Origin: Candidatus Poribacteria bacterium
Lineage (GTDB): Bacteria; Poribacteria; WGA-4E; UBA9662
Direction: 5' to 3'
NCBI GenBank assembly: GCA_002709695.1
Contig: PAQF01000020.1
Span: 28,563-78,194 of the forward strand
DNA length: 49,632 nt
Positions 21,104 through 30,598 of the stretch are shown one piece after another. The notes beneath the pieces were generated by a model, which had not been told where the DNA came from, made no database searches, and was given only the letters and a program-made list of their open reading frames with translations. Within the stretch, counting starts at the first letter, position 1; each line of letters begins with the position of its first letter. Both the position numbers and the translations under genes were made by a program.

Positions 21104-22843
21104 CTAGCAAGGCAGCAAATCTGCCATAATCTCTGTTAGCTCAGCTTTCAACTGTGGGGTATCTTGTCCCAGCAGGGCTAGGTTAGATCGACGACGTATA
21201 AAATCCTCCACAAACACAACTTTCTCTTGCTCAGCAATGAAACGCACTTCTCCCACATAATAACTGGAAGCATTGCTGAGTGACTTCGTTTGGTCAACAA
21301 AATCAAAGTCATTTAATTTACCTTTGTCATGTGGGCTAGGCTTTGATAGGAGCGGCTCCCATATATGTTTAATGATAGTTTTCGCGCCTGTACCATACCG
21401 ATTAAATAGTTTTCTCACTATTTCCGGATCTACTTGGTATTTTCCCGCTACTGTGTCTACCCAACGCTTCCAATCTTTAAACGGATAATCTTTCCCTCCA
21501 CCAATCATTAAGTTTCTTGTATCAATACAACGTCTTCGACCCAAAAATTCTAGTGATTGATCAGTAACCTGCTCAGCTAATGTACGGAAAGTAGTCCATT
21601 TCCCTCCCACCAAATTAAAAACGGGAAAACTACATCCGGGTTGCTTAACGATTTTATTTTGATGATCTCGGCTAATTTGTCCCGTCGATTCCATTCCCCT
21701 GTCATTGGGTAGAGGTCTAACACCCGAAAATGTATAAACAATTTGGGAGTGCTCAACCTTGATATGTGGAAAGACGCGGCCAATCATTTCCAAAAGGTAA
21801 GTAATCTCCTCCTGAGTACAACAGACTTCCGGCTGATCCACCCGAATATCTGTGGTTCCAACAATCACATTATCAAAATAAGGTAAAAGTAGAACGATAC
21901 GACCATCATCGTTCTCAAAGAAGACCATATGTTCACCAATCGACTCCCTCAATTGTGGATGGTCTAAAACTAAATGAGAGCCTTTGGTTCCACCGATAAA
22001 ATCGGTTGGTTGGTTTAACTTTTTGTTAGTTAAATCAATCCAAGGTCCGGTAGCGTTGATTACCAGTTCTGGTTGAATTTGAAATTGTTTTCCACTGACT
22101 TCGTCCTGCAAAAGAACAGTGCGGGAAGAATCGGACATTCCCACCACTGAGAGATAATTAATGGCGTTTGCACTTTGACTCATTCGCTCCGTCTCCACAA
22201 CTAATTCAATTGCCAATCGCTCTGGGAACAGCACAACCGCGTCATAATAGATTGCTGTTGCCACGATATCTGGACTCAGTTCTGGAAATTGCTTCAAACT
22301 AGACGTCCTCAACTGAAAACGGTGATTCGGCATCCTTATCTTCGTCATTATTGGAGGCAAATTCCATAGTTCATAGAGCATCAAACCCAATTTGACAATC
22401 GCTCCCCCACGTTGATGCCCTTTTACTCCAGATTGGACTAGCTGCGGGACAGTCGAAGATGAAAAAGGAGCACTTCGTCCTAAAAATTTAGCGGCCGTTT
22501 CCCAAATTCCGGAACACCAGTTAAAAATCGGGATCATGGTTGGCAAAGGCTTGACGTAGTGTGGTGCTAGTTGTAGCAGTCGATTCCGCTCTTGAACGGC
22601 TTCACGAACCAGCCTAAACTCCCCATTCTCCAGATAGCGGAGACCACCATGTATCATGTGAGAAGAGGACGAACTAGTACCGGAACAGAAGTCGCCTTTA
22701 TCAACCAACAACACATCAACATGCTGAAGTGCTAAATCCCGAAATGTAGCAATGCCATTGATGCCAGCACCAATAATCAGTACGCTAACTTTCGATTTTT
22801 GACTGAGGTGCCATAGTTGGTCCCGTCTGGTCAAACTATTCAT
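21104..22843 (-). CDS. glpD: FAD-dependent glycerol-3-phosphate dehydrogenase
   Basis: A 579-residue aerobic-type glycerol-3-phosphate dehydrogenase, oxidising glycerol-3-phosphate to dihydroxyacetone phosphate and passing electrons to quinone at the inner membrane face. The N-terminal FAD site is LIIGAGINGIATFRDLAL (23-40), followed by DKGDFCSGTSSSSSHMIHGG and RYLENGEFRLVREA. ELVINATGPWID, GTTDI, FSGVRPL and LVGGKWTTFRTLAE are family signatures. The C-terminal helical domain (EVRFIAEQEKVVFVEDFIRRR) is intact. Length is normal. No glpK or glpF neighbour. ATG at 22843 lacks a clear ribosome site. Confidence 0.96.
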   Translation of the reverse strand: MNSLTRRDQLWHLSQKSKVSVLIIGAGINGIATFRDLALQHVDVLLVDKGDFCSGTSSSSSHMIHGGLRYLENGEFRLVREAVQERNRLLQLAPHYVKPLPTMIPIFNWCSGIWETAAKFLGRSAPFSSSTVPQLVQSGVKGHQRGGAIVKLGLMLYELWNLPPIMTKIRMPNHRFQLRTSSLKQFPELSPDIVATAIYYDAVVLFPERLAIELVVETERMSQSANAINYLSVVGMSDSSRTVLLQDEVSGKQFQIQPELVINATGPWIDLTNKKLNQPTDFIGGTKGSHLVLDHPQLRESIGEHMVFFENDDGRIVLLLPYFDNVIVGTTDIRVDQPEVCCTQEEITYLLEMIGRVFPHIKVEHSQIVYTFSGVRPLPNDRGMESTGQISRDHQNKIVKQPGCSFPVFNLVGGKWTTFRTLAEQVTDQSLEFLGRRRCIDTRNLMIGGGKDYPFKDWKRWVDTVAGKYQVDPEIVRKLFNRYGTGAKTIIKHIWEPLLSKPSPHDKGKLNDFDFVDQTKSLSNASSYYVGEVRFIAEQEKVVFVEDFIRRRSNLALLGQDTPQLKAELTEIMADLLPC

Positions 22844-23272
22844 ATCTATATAGATTCAAAGTGGGATTTAATTTTAATAATGATGGGGTTTTGAACATGA
22901 ATAAACATAATAACAACAAATTCAATATCTCTTTTTAATCCAGAAATAATTGAACCATGTATTGTCCCAGCTGATTTCCTAGTTCTTTAAACAGCTTAGG
23001 CTAATAGTAGCACAGTCGAAAATACCCTTCAAACCCAAATGTTTACTTGCCTGCATTAGAGATTAGGCTAGATATAAGCAAGATATTAATGCCGTTGTTG
23101 CTTTGCATTTCGATGTAGAGAAGACCCATCAATTATGATGACAAAAGGCAAGCCCAAGCTATTAATCGACATTAAGGTTTAACAGCTACAGTCATCGAGT
23201 TAATGTTGTTGAACGTTTCCGATATTCAGGATATCCTTGAACAGACTCAATATCACTAAAAGGACGAATGTT
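22844..23272. other. Spacer between glpD and PhyH gene
   Basis: About 430 bases between divergent genes. A segment at about 23026-23060 (TTCAAACCCAAATGTTTACTTG ... ) resembles one at about 32850-32885 (TTCAAACCCAGTTGTTTACTTG ...), pointing to an old dispersed repeat. Fragments around 23090-23130 look like decayed coding sequence. Confidence 0.35.
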
Positions 23273-23944
23273 ATGCCAAATCTGCTATCTCCAAATCAGG
23301 TTGACCAATACAATCAGGAAGGTTATCTTCTGATGTCAGGACTGATTCCAAATTCAATTTTAGCTAAGGCTGAAAAAGAAATGTGGCATTGTTCAGATGT
23401 AAAAGCGGATGAGCCTGAGACTTGGATCAACGGTACTACCGCAGCAAACTACCTGAATGATGACATCGTTGCTTGTTATACTGATGAATTTATTATGGTT
23501 GCAGCTCAATTGGCAGGAGACGATCCGACGACATATAGTAAACCCAAAGAAGCTTACTCAATCAACGTCTTTCCCAGTGTAGGAGAGTGGAATTGGCCAA
23601 GTCCACATATTGATCACTCGATCAAGAAAGATGGTTATAAAACATTTCCTCGAGCCTTCCGGATTGCAGCCATGACCTATCTCAGTGATGTAGGAGAACG
23701 TGGAGGTGGTACAATCGTCTGGCCCAGATCCCATCACCGCATCTGGGCTCTAGCTAAAAGCAATCCTGCACATTACGAATACATGTGGGTCTTGGGTAAT
23801 GACATTCACCAAGCCGATCTCGGCATGCCAATGGAATTAATGCCTAACCGCGGTGATGTTTTGTTTTACCATTTCCTCTGTGCACATTCCGGCAGTAAAA
23901 ATACGAATAGTCAACCACGTTTTGCACTCAACACAAAGTGGTGA
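23273..23944 (+). CDS. PhyH-family Fe(II)/2-oxoglutarate dioxygenase
   Basis: A 223-residue PhyH protein. I start it at the ATG at 23273 (MPNLLSPNQVDQYNQEGYLL) rather than a TTG 36 bases upstream, because the fold begins there and AAAGGAC lies nearby. Iron ligands are H112 and D114 in PSPHIDHS and H205 in CAHSGSKN; R216 (QPRFALN) fits 2-oxoglutarate. The GGGTIVWPRSHHRIW strand is typical. It ends abruptly after FALNTKW, slightly short of the usual C-terminus. Substrate unknown. Confidence 0.9.
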   Translation: MPNLLSPNQVDQYNQEGYLLMSGLIPNSILAKAEKEMWHCSDVKADEPETWINGTTAANYLNDDIVACYTDEFIMVAAQLAGDDPTTYSKPKEAYSINVFPSVGEWNWPSPHIDHSIKKDGYKTFPRAFRIAAMTYLSDVGERGGGTIVWPRSHHRIWALAKSNPAHYEYMWVLGNDIHQADLGMPMELMPNRGDVLFYHFLCAHSGSKNTNSQPRFALNTKW

Positions 23945-24022
23945 ATCACACGACACTAATTGATTAAATCCCACAATTAAGCTGAAAGAACGTGCAAGAT
24001 CACGTTTTCTTCCACAGATTCA

Positions 24023-24325
24023 ATGGGTGGTATCACTCTATTTCTTCTTATGTTTTACAGAGGATTATTTATTCCATGTTTTGCCCAGATCCCCCATCGT
24101 AACTATTTTGCTATTTTAGGTGTTGTTCTATTTTTTTCGTGGTTAGCATCTATCATAAGATTAAAAAAACAAAGAGGTTTTGATAGCTCGACCAAAAGGG
24201 AGTGGAAACTATCTCAGAAATATTGTCTACTTTTCCAAAGAAGATTGAATAAATACATCCCTAGTTTCAATACACCATTATTTCTACTGTATTTTAGGTT
24301 GGAAGATAATTTTATTCGTTTTTGA
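24023..24325 (+). CDS. Possible small membrane protein
   Basis: A 100-codon frame with two hydrophobic stretches (about 4-20 and 28-44) and a basic tail. No ribosome site is visible before the ATG and no family is recognised. The rest of 23945-24549 holds nothing I can name. It may be chance in AT-rich sequence. Confidence 0.25.
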   Translation: MGGITLFLLMFYRGLFIPCFAQIPHRNYFAILGVVLFFSWLASIIRLKKQRGFDSSTKREWKLSQKYCLLFQRRLNKYIPSFNTPLFLLYFRLEDNFIRF

Positions 24326-24549
24326 TAATAAACTTCTTATGCATTATCCGGAAATCCCCTAAAGGTTAGATCTGGTAAGGCCTACTCCATGAGTCACGAG
24401 AAGTCCAAGGCAACATATAAAAAGCGTCAGATATTTTTCACCCAAAGACGAATTTTCAAGATAGCGAACACTACATTCCTTTTGATGAGTTCCAAAACTA
24501 CGAACGCATCCGTACTTGACTCAACTAGACTTGTTTGGGGTGGGTACTT

Positions 24550-26040
24550 TTATTCTGTCAACCATGCTTCAAGTTGCTGCTCACTTTCATCAGCCCAGGG
24601 GGCGATGTCTTCGATGCATAGGCGGTCGTAACCGCTATATACGCGCGCCATGGTATCGTGATATGTACCTCCAGCCTTGGCTTTTTTTCTCCATGCAATG
24701 AAACTTTCTTTGTCGTATTGCTTGGCGCGAGCATCGATGCCTTCGCAATCAAAATTTCTAGTTAGGACTTGATCTAATTGCTGTGCTATATTCGTTTTTT
24801 CTTTGATGAGGTCGGTAGTTTCGTTGGGATCTTTGCTAATGTTGAATAGTTCAGAATCAAAGCCGATATGCTTGACATATTTCCAATCGCCTTGGCGAAG
24901 CATGAAAGTGCCGGTAGCACAGCGATCGCCGTGGTATTCACACATAATCCAGTTGCGCTGGCGTTCGTCAGTACCCGTGAGCTGTGGTAGAAATGATTCG
25001 CCATCGAGTGTCTGGGGATAACTTGAGGTACTGGCAAAATTAGCATAGTTAATGCCAGCCATATCCATGAAGGTTGGATAGAAATCGACGAGGGAAACGG
25101 GTGTATCGATGGTTTTACCCTTTTGCACATCGGGGCCACAGACAATTAAAGGGACATGAGAGGAAGCTTCATACATTGAGCGTTTGAGAATCTGGTTTTG
25201 ATCGCCAGCCATTTCACCGTGATCGCTGGAAAAGATGACGTACGTGTTGTCCCGCAGACCCAAGTCATCAATGGTCTGTAATACACGGCCAACCATTTCG
25301 TCGAGGGCAGAAATCATGGCAAAGTATGTGTGGCGAATTTGATGAACGAGATTTTCTGAAAATTGCTTGTCGCAGTTTTTTGTGATGCGTTGATAAGCGA
25401 TGGCTTCATTGTGACTGGCTTCGAGTGGCATAAGCGTTGATGGAATGTCGATTTCGTTTTCATTGATCAAATGCATATGCCGTTTTTCTGCGGTGAATGC
25501 TGGATGTACTAATCCTGTAGTAAGATAAAGCCAAAAGGGTCGATCAGAATTGGTGAATTGGTGCAGCTGATGGATAGCCTGATAGGTGCGTTCCCAGTCG
25601 CGTCCATTGGCCTGACCATTTTCTACAACCTGTGGCAAGGTCGTTCGACAAAGCGGACGGCGGATGTTGGCTGCACGGGTCCAAGAGCCAATGCGATCTC
25701 GGATGGAGTGTTTTCCATAAGCGTAATCAATGGGACCAATAGCAGCCGTTTGATATCCAGAGCTTTCGAAAGTGTCTTGATAAGTCGGTGTGCCTTCATT
25801 GAGACCTTCGTGATTATTCCAGCAGTCATCATAATTAGGGTATTTGCCACTCCACATACTGGCACGTGAAGGTGTACATACCGGGCAGTTAGTATAAGCA
25901 TTGGTAAAAATTACACCTTCATTAGCGAGGCGGTCCATGTTAGGCGTAGCATTTTGCATGGCAGGATGGCCCATGCAGCCCATTTTACGACCGTCCATAC
26001 TTTCTGCATGGATTAAAACAATGTTTGGTTGTGAAGCCAT
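24550..26040 (-). CDS. Arylsulfatase K-like sulfatase
   Basis: A 496-residue type I sulfatase. The formylglycine motif C55-T-P-S-R59 is followed by ASMWSGKYP, and SSDHGEMAG near 271-279 gives metal ligands D273 and H274. The opening PNIVLIHAESMDGRKM differs from the common D-D-Q type and matches human arylsulfatase K (2-sulfoglucuronate sulfatase), as do RITKNC, SMYEASSHVPL, VSLVDFYPTFMDMAGI and the tail YDKESFIAWRKKA, as I recall that sequence. I infer glucuronate-2-sulfatase-like activity on sulfated glycans. There is no signal peptide, so cytoplasmic action on oligosaccharides is likely. ATG 26040 has AAAGGA upstream. Confidence 0.93.
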   Translation of the reverse strand: MASQPNIVLIHAESMDGRKMGCMGHPAMQNATPNMDRLANEGVIFTNAYTNCPVCTPSRASMWSGKYPNYDDCWNNHEGLNEGTPTYQDTFESSGYQTAAIGPIDYAYGKHSIRDRIGSWTRAANIRRPLCRTTLPQVVENGQANGRDWERTYQAIHQLHQFTNSDRPFWLYLTTGLVHPAFTAEKRHMHLINENEIDIPSTLMPLEASHNEAIAYQRITKNCDKQFSENLVHQIRHTYFAMISALDEMVGRVLQTIDDLGLRDNTYVIFSSDHGEMAGDQNQILKRSMYEASSHVPLIVCGPDVQKGKTIDTPVSLVDFYPTFMDMAGINYANFASTSSYPQTLDGESFLPQLTGTDERQRNWIMCEYHGDRCATGTFMLRQGDWKYVKHIGFDSELFNISKDPNETTDLIKEKTNIAQQLDQVLTRNFDCEGIDARAKQYDKESFIAWRKKAKAGGTYHDTMARVYSGYDRLCIEDIAPWADESEQQLEAWLTE

Positions 26041-26256
26041 TTAGAATTCCTTTGGTTTACTTCCCCTCACTTTTAATAAGAGGTTAGGATAGGTGTTTCA
26101 AAGGTCATAATACCAAACAAGGATGATTTCGTGTACAATATCTGCTAAATTTTATAAGTGTGTTGATCGATCTACACAAGCTGAAAACCTTGTTTGGGAT
26201 AAATACATCAGGCTAACATTTTTTATTCGATGGAAGCAGAACTAGAATGAAGTTCC

Positions 26257-27144
26257 CTAAGCATTCTTATAACTTGGTTTCTCGCCATACCTCCAAGGCA
26301 GTAGTTGCCCATCGTCGTGATCTGTGGCCATCCGAAGGTCTTCGGATGGTGGAAAGAATTCAAGTCGGTCTAGGCCCAAATTACGTAGAGCGCAACTCTC
26401 AACCGGAGATAAATCTTCACTTCGACAACGATCGAAACGCATTGGGACTTTTAAGCGCACTTGACTATTACGGATAAACCTTGGCTTTCGCAACAAATTT
26501 TGAGAGGTAGTATGTAACACCTGAGGATATATAAGGTAAACAGTTCCCACTCTGCCTATAGCTGGTATCCCGACATGACATTGCTGGGCTACGTTATGGC
26601 TTGTTCTCAATTGATAGGCGGATAAACCCTGTGGATTATCTAGAAAGTGTCGTAGAATATGGGGGATACTATCCGGAGCAATATAGGTTCCCCCTCCATG
26701 AAGGTCGACATCAGTGAAAAGCATTAGGATAAACAATCCTGCCTCTGGGCTATCGATGAATTGATTAAAGTCGCCGTCTACGTGCCATCCGCCTTCACGC
26801 TCAATGGGTTCTGTCCAAGGTTGATCGCTACCCAGACTGAAATTTACTACAAATGTATTGTTAACCGTAAACGGCTGTTGAATACGTTCTTCTCCACCTA
26901 CCAACTGGCAGATAACTGCCCAAAGTTTGGGTGAAAATTGACTCAGCGGTAACTCTTTTATTTTAGTCATATGCTGACCTAGAAAGCAGTGGGGCTGTGG
27001 CCAAGTGGCGGAGTCTTTCAAATCAACTCCTGTCTGCTGGCAAGCATCTTCCACCCATTCGTGCGCGACTTCGGCTGAAAAACAATCCTCTAGCACAATA
27101 TAGTTGTGATCAATGAAATTTTGTACCTGTCGCCTGTTCAGCAT
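26257..27144 (-). CDS. PhyH-family Fe(II)/2-oxoglutarate dioxygenase
   Basis: A 295-residue PhyH protein. Iron ligands H121 and D123 in GGWHVDGDFNQF, distal H211 in QVLHTTSQN and R222 (KPRFIRN). GGGTYIAPDSIPHILRHF is a variant of the usual GS-H segment. The C-terminal 60 residues carry a tail rich in arginine and acid residues (DHDDGQLLPW) that is not part of the fold. It lies upstream of the arylsulfatase K-like gene on the same strand with a 216-base gap, so shared transcription is possible but unproven. Weak ribosome site. Confidence 0.91.
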   Translation of the reverse strand: MLNRRQVQNFIDHNYIVLEDCFSAEVAHEWVEDACQQTGVDLKDSATWPQPHCFLGQHMTKIKELPLSQFSPKLWAVICQLVGGEERIQQPFTVNNTFVVNFSLGSDQPWTEPIEREGGWHVDGDFNQFIDSPEAGLFILMLFTDVDLHGGGTYIAPDSIPHILRHFLDNPQGLSAYQLRTSHNVAQQCHVGIPAIGRVGTVYLIYPQVLHTTSQNLLRKPRFIRNSQVRLKVPMRFDRCRSEDLSPVESCALRNLGLDRLEFFPPSEDLRMATDHDDGQLLPWRYGEKPSYKNA

Positions 27145-27467
27145 TTAATCACACCCATAATTTTATTTGTTTCGTTATTTTAGCACGTTTTCAGACTCTA
27201 GCAATTTACACTTGATAATGAAATTTCTTGGTCTTCATAAGACCGGATAAGACATTAACAAACACAAAATCCCGGCGAAGACATCTTGCAGATAAATACC
27301 AGTTTTGCAATCATCATCCATATAACTATAAGGTCCACCTTCGATAACTTCGGGAGAAAAATAAAATTCAAATCTAATTATTTTGGTGAAGAAAATGCTT
27401 GTTTATACTTTGAGATTATTCCAAAATACATCTCAATAAAACTTAAAAAATATTAAAGGAAACGAAG
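27145..27467. other. Divergent spacer
   Basis: About 320 AT-rich bases between the PhyH gene (leftward) and the reductase (rightward), so it carries both promoters. No element is clear enough to mark. Confidence 0.35.
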
Positions 27468-28460
27468 GTGAAAAAAGTATTGGTTACAGGTGCCTCAAGT
27501 TTTATTGCAAAGCATTGCCTGAGTGAATTGATTTTGTCCGGATATAAAACCAAGGGAACCCTGCGATCTATAACTAAAGCAGATCAGATAAAAAAAGATT
27601 TAGAACACCATCTAGAACAATCTATAGACATTGAATTTAGTCAGGCAGACTTATGTAGTGACAATGGTTGGGATCATGCTGTCGAGGGTTGTGACATTGT
27701 TATGCACGTAGCATCTCCATTTACATTTAAACAGCCGAAAGATGAAAATGACATGATTCTGCCTGCAAAAGAGGGAACCCTACGTGTTTTAAATGCAGCC
27801 AAAAGAGCGGCCGTACATCGTATTATCATAACATCTTCAAATGCTGCTATTTGGTTTGGGAATTTCGATATCAAAGAATATAACGAGACCAATTGGACAA
27901 ATATAAATCATAATTTGATAGACCCTTATACAAAAAGTAAAACAATGGCTGAAAATGCAGCTTGGGATTTTGTGCAAAAAAATGAAGAAATGCAGTTAAC
28001 AACAATAAATCCAGTGGCTGTGTGGGGACCAGGAATTGGGGACCATTTGCATGCAACATCCCTTACTTATTTCAAAATGATCATGAAAAATGAAATACCA
28101 GGTGTCCCACGAATGAAAATCCCAATAGTGGATGTTAGAGATGTTGCCAAAATGCATGTAAAATCGCTTGAAACCGAAGCAGCTATTGGTAAACGTTTTT
28201 TATTGTCAGAAAAAGAATACTGGTTTTTAGACATTGCGAATGAACTAAGGTTTTTGGGATATAATACGCCAAAGAGACAAATCCCTAATTTCATGGTAAA
28301 GCTAATGTCAATTTTTGATGAAACTATGAAACCTAGTATCCCCTATTTAGGATTTGATTATCGTTTAATAACTGACCAAGCAAAAGAAATTTTAGGATTC
28401 AACCCTATTGATCACAATAAAACCTTAAAGGATACAGCTGAGTATATCGATTCGTTTTAA
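27468..28460 (+). CDS. Extended SDR aldehyde/dihydroflavonol reductase-like
   Basis: A 330-residue NAD(P)-dependent extended short-chain reductase. The Rossmann motif is V-T-G-A-S-S-F-I-A at residues 6-14, with YTKSK (about 155-159) as the catalytic Tyr and Lys, and VMHVASPF plus TINPVAVWGPG typical of dihydroflavonol-4-reductase or aldehyde-reductase groups. It likely reduces a ketone or aldehyde using NADPH in the cytoplasm. The GTG start at 27468 has AAAGGAAACG upstream. Its coding is more AT-rich than that of neighbours, which may point to transfer. No neighbour suggests the pathway. Confidence 0.88.
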   Translation: MKKVLVTGASSFIAKHCLSELILSGYKTKGTLRSITKADQIKKDLEHHLEQSIDIEFSQADLCSDNGWDHAVEGCDIVMHVASPFTFKQPKDENDMILPAKEGTLRVLNAAKRAAVHRIIITSSNAAIWFGNFDIKEYNETNWTNINHNLIDPYTKSKTMAENAAWDFVQKNEEMQLTTINPVAVWGPGIGDHLHATSLTYFKMIMKNEIPGVPRMKIPIVDVRDVAKMHVKSLETEAAIGKRFLLSEKEYWFLDIANELRFLGYNTPKRQIPNFMVKLMSIFDETMKPSIPYLGFDYRLITDQAKEILGFNPIDHNKTLKDTAEYIDSF

Positions 28461-28537
28461 AATCGTTAGTTTTCAGGACTATATCAGCTCCATTTGTGTC
28501 TTTAATATAGGTGTTCTCAGAATACATAGATGGTTGT

Positions 28538-28762
28538 TTAAGGATTCTGTAACAAGATCAATGTATCCCAACCATTGAGCCAAAGACCTGCTGTCAAATC
28601 AAGATGTAAAATTTCTCCAGTCATCAAATCTAAAAATTTATTTTCTTGGTTGAACCAATGGGATAATTCAGATAGATCTACCCTCCGTTTCTCACTATGA
28701 CCGTTGACTAGAACTAAAACGGTTTTGTCATGACTTATTCGTAAGTACTTAATAGATGTCAT
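28538..28762 (-). pseudogene. Fragment like the C-terminal beta domain of an alpha-amylase
   Basis: A 74-codon frame (ATG 28762) with SIKYLRISHDKTVLVLVNGHS, then KFLDLMTGEILHLDLTAG and WDTLILLQN. The pattern R-x(6)-VLVLVN, D-L-x-T-G-E and a final hydrophobic strand matches the C-terminal domain of GH13 enzymes. The catalytic barrel is absent and I see no ribosome site, so it is probably the leftover end of a lost amylase-like gene. A small stand-alone protein is the alternative. Confidence 0.4.
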
Positions 28763-29026
28763 TGTCAAAAGTTGGTGGGTAGTAGATCATCTTACCAGAT
28801 GTCAGAACACTATATATTTTTTAGTAAAGATATTACGCTTGTCTCTTGGAAAACCTCCAAGGAAATTAGATCTTAATCTGAAGGATATCAACTCGTTATA
28901 TGGATTTTGATCAGTTATGCCAAGTAATGCTTGCTGATTGAATCGGATAGCATTAACTAGCCATTAAGAATGGTTGAAAGGGGTATATATTGCTAAACCC
29001 TGGCTTGGTAGCAAGCCCACGTATAG
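28763..29026. other. Spacer
   Basis: About 260 bases between the amylase-like fragment and a PhyH gene on the same strand. If the fragment is a remnant, the missing catalytic part would have been here; no catalytic motif of that family is visible. Confidence 0.3.
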
Positions 29027-29854
29027 TTAATTGATTGGGTAAAACCGATAAATCTGCTGGGACCTTTCCGGAAATTGCTGCCAGACAGTGTCGGAAATGC
29101 CGCAGTTGCGCCTTTCAGTGGCACTTTGGTTACCCAGCACATTGTGTAAACGATGGAAATAAACCATGGCAGTCATAGGACGCACCTGGTCAGTATAATT
29201 AGGCATAGCTCGATGCCAACACCGCATGTCCCGCACCACCACGGAACCAGCCGGCATAACCATCCGGACAGATGGTAGTGTCGTCCCTCTTTCCTCGCTG
29301 CACACATGGTAGTCTCTGAACAAAACTTCATCTTCAGTTTCAGGAATGGTCACTGGATCTACAATTAGATGCGAGCCAGGCCAAATTTCGGTGCATCCGT
29401 TTTCCAATGTAAAATCGATCAACGGAATATTGACCACAATTCTGGTTACAGGCAAGGCCATACCCAGTTCGGGGAACATATGCCCTCCGTCTCGGTGAAT
29501 CCACTGCTTTTCAGCATTGTTCCAGTACCTAGATTCACGTCGAGTTTCATTACAACCATAGGGTAGAAAGGAAAAGAATTTCGGGCCCATGGCTGACTCT
29601 ATAATTTGCAGGGCAAACGGATTATCAATGATGCGAGGGTCGAGAAAGGGGCCATGCAGAAAATGATCGCGCTGCTCCTTCCCTTCTGGTAGCGACGCTT
29701 TATCTTCAAATGCTTCTCTAACCTCTTCCATAAAGCTACAGGGCAAGACCTGTTCAAAGATGACGTAACCAATTTCTGACAGCCTCTGGCAGGCCAATTC
29801 TAAACTTTTCGGAGAGAGTTCCCCTCGTTGCTGTTCTTCTACTGTTATTTCCAT
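29027..29854 (-). CDS. PhyH-family Fe(II)/2-oxoglutarate dioxygenase
   Basis: A 275-residue PhyH protein. I prefer the ATG at 29854 (MEITVEEQQRGELSPKS), which has GGGAGCC six bases upstream; the frame extends to a TTG at 29893 that has only a weak site. Iron ligands are H120 and D122 in WIHRDGGHMF and H214 in CWHRAMPN; R225 (VRPMTAM) suits 2-oxoglutarate. The H-R-D-G-G motif and GCTEIWPGSHLI are family-typical. Substrate unknown. It is transcribed toward the amylase-like fragment. Confidence 0.92.
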   Translation of the reverse strand: MEITVEEQQRGELSPKSLELACQRLSEIGYVIFEQVLPCSFMEEVREAFEDKASLPEGKEQRDHFLHGPFLDPRIIDNPFALQIIESAMGPKFFSFLPYGCNETRRESRYWNNAEKQWIHRDGGHMFPELGMALPVTRIVVNIPLIDFTLENGCTEIWPGSHLIVDPVTIPETEDEVLFRDYHVCSEERGTTLPSVRMVMPAGSVVVRDMRCWHRAMPNYTDQVRPMTAMVYFHRLHNVLGNQSATERRNCGISDTVWQQFPERSQQIYRFYPIN

Positions 29855-30436
29855 ACTTGGCTCCCATACCTCACGTACTTTGCTTAGTTTCAAATTTCCG
29901 CTTGGCTACCAACTTGATGCTGCCACTCCGAATTAGACTGAGGTTCAACTTTAAGCTAACTTCAGGTCAAAGCTAGAATACCAATAGTATAGTTCGTCGT
30001 TATGTTGGATTGCTTGGCAATATTTGTAGTTGCTCACTGACAATTCAGAATTAGCCCACAATCCCATTCCATTGTATCAGAGACGGCAAAATGTATCAAT
30101 TTCAGCTTTCGTCAACCCACAGTCTTACAAAAACCCCAAAGGTTTCTAGTATCAGGCTGTATCTACATTCCAAGCAAAGACCATACGTTTTCATCTTAGC
30201 GAAACTTCGACTCTCAAAATGTTAACTTCGGTATCCTATCACGACTGTAGCAGGATAAAGTCGCAGGGTTCTACTAGGAATTTTTGCTGGCGTCTCAACT
30301 GTCAATCCAACAAGTCACCCAGAGCATGTTTAAATACGGATAAGTTGCCAACAAAACAGGATCTCTGGCACCTAAATCGCAATTGAGTTTTGAAAGTGAG
30401 AATCTAGCTCCGTCGTTGAACACTGAAAGAAGATAG
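29855..30436. other. Gene-free spacer
   Basis: About 580 bases upstream of the PhyH gene with no intact frame. It leads into the dockerin-like debris that follows and is probably part of the same decayed gene. Confidence 0.35.
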
Positions 30437-30598
30437 TTATTTGTTAAAGCACCGCGGGATGTGAATGGTGATGGTAACGTAGATCTCTTCGAACGAGTTC
30501 TGGCAGCTAACCATTTCGAACAGAGACAAGTACAAGCTGCTGTTGTAGCTTGTGTCCCACGATCTAAAAATATTTGTTATAGCCCAATTTTGGCCTGA
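30437..30598 (+). pseudogene. Dockerin-like calcium-binding repeat remnant
   Basis: A start-less frame after a TAG (30434-30436) reads DVNGDGNVDLFERVLAANHF, the calcium-loop and helix of a type I dockerin or related EF-hand repeat (D1, N3, D5, D9 pattern). It ends at a TGA (30596-30598) after 30 unrelated codons. No start codon or ribosome site. It is best read as the last piece of a lost secreted protein. Its end overlaps the stop of the opposing PhyH gene by 35 bases. Confidence 0.6.
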
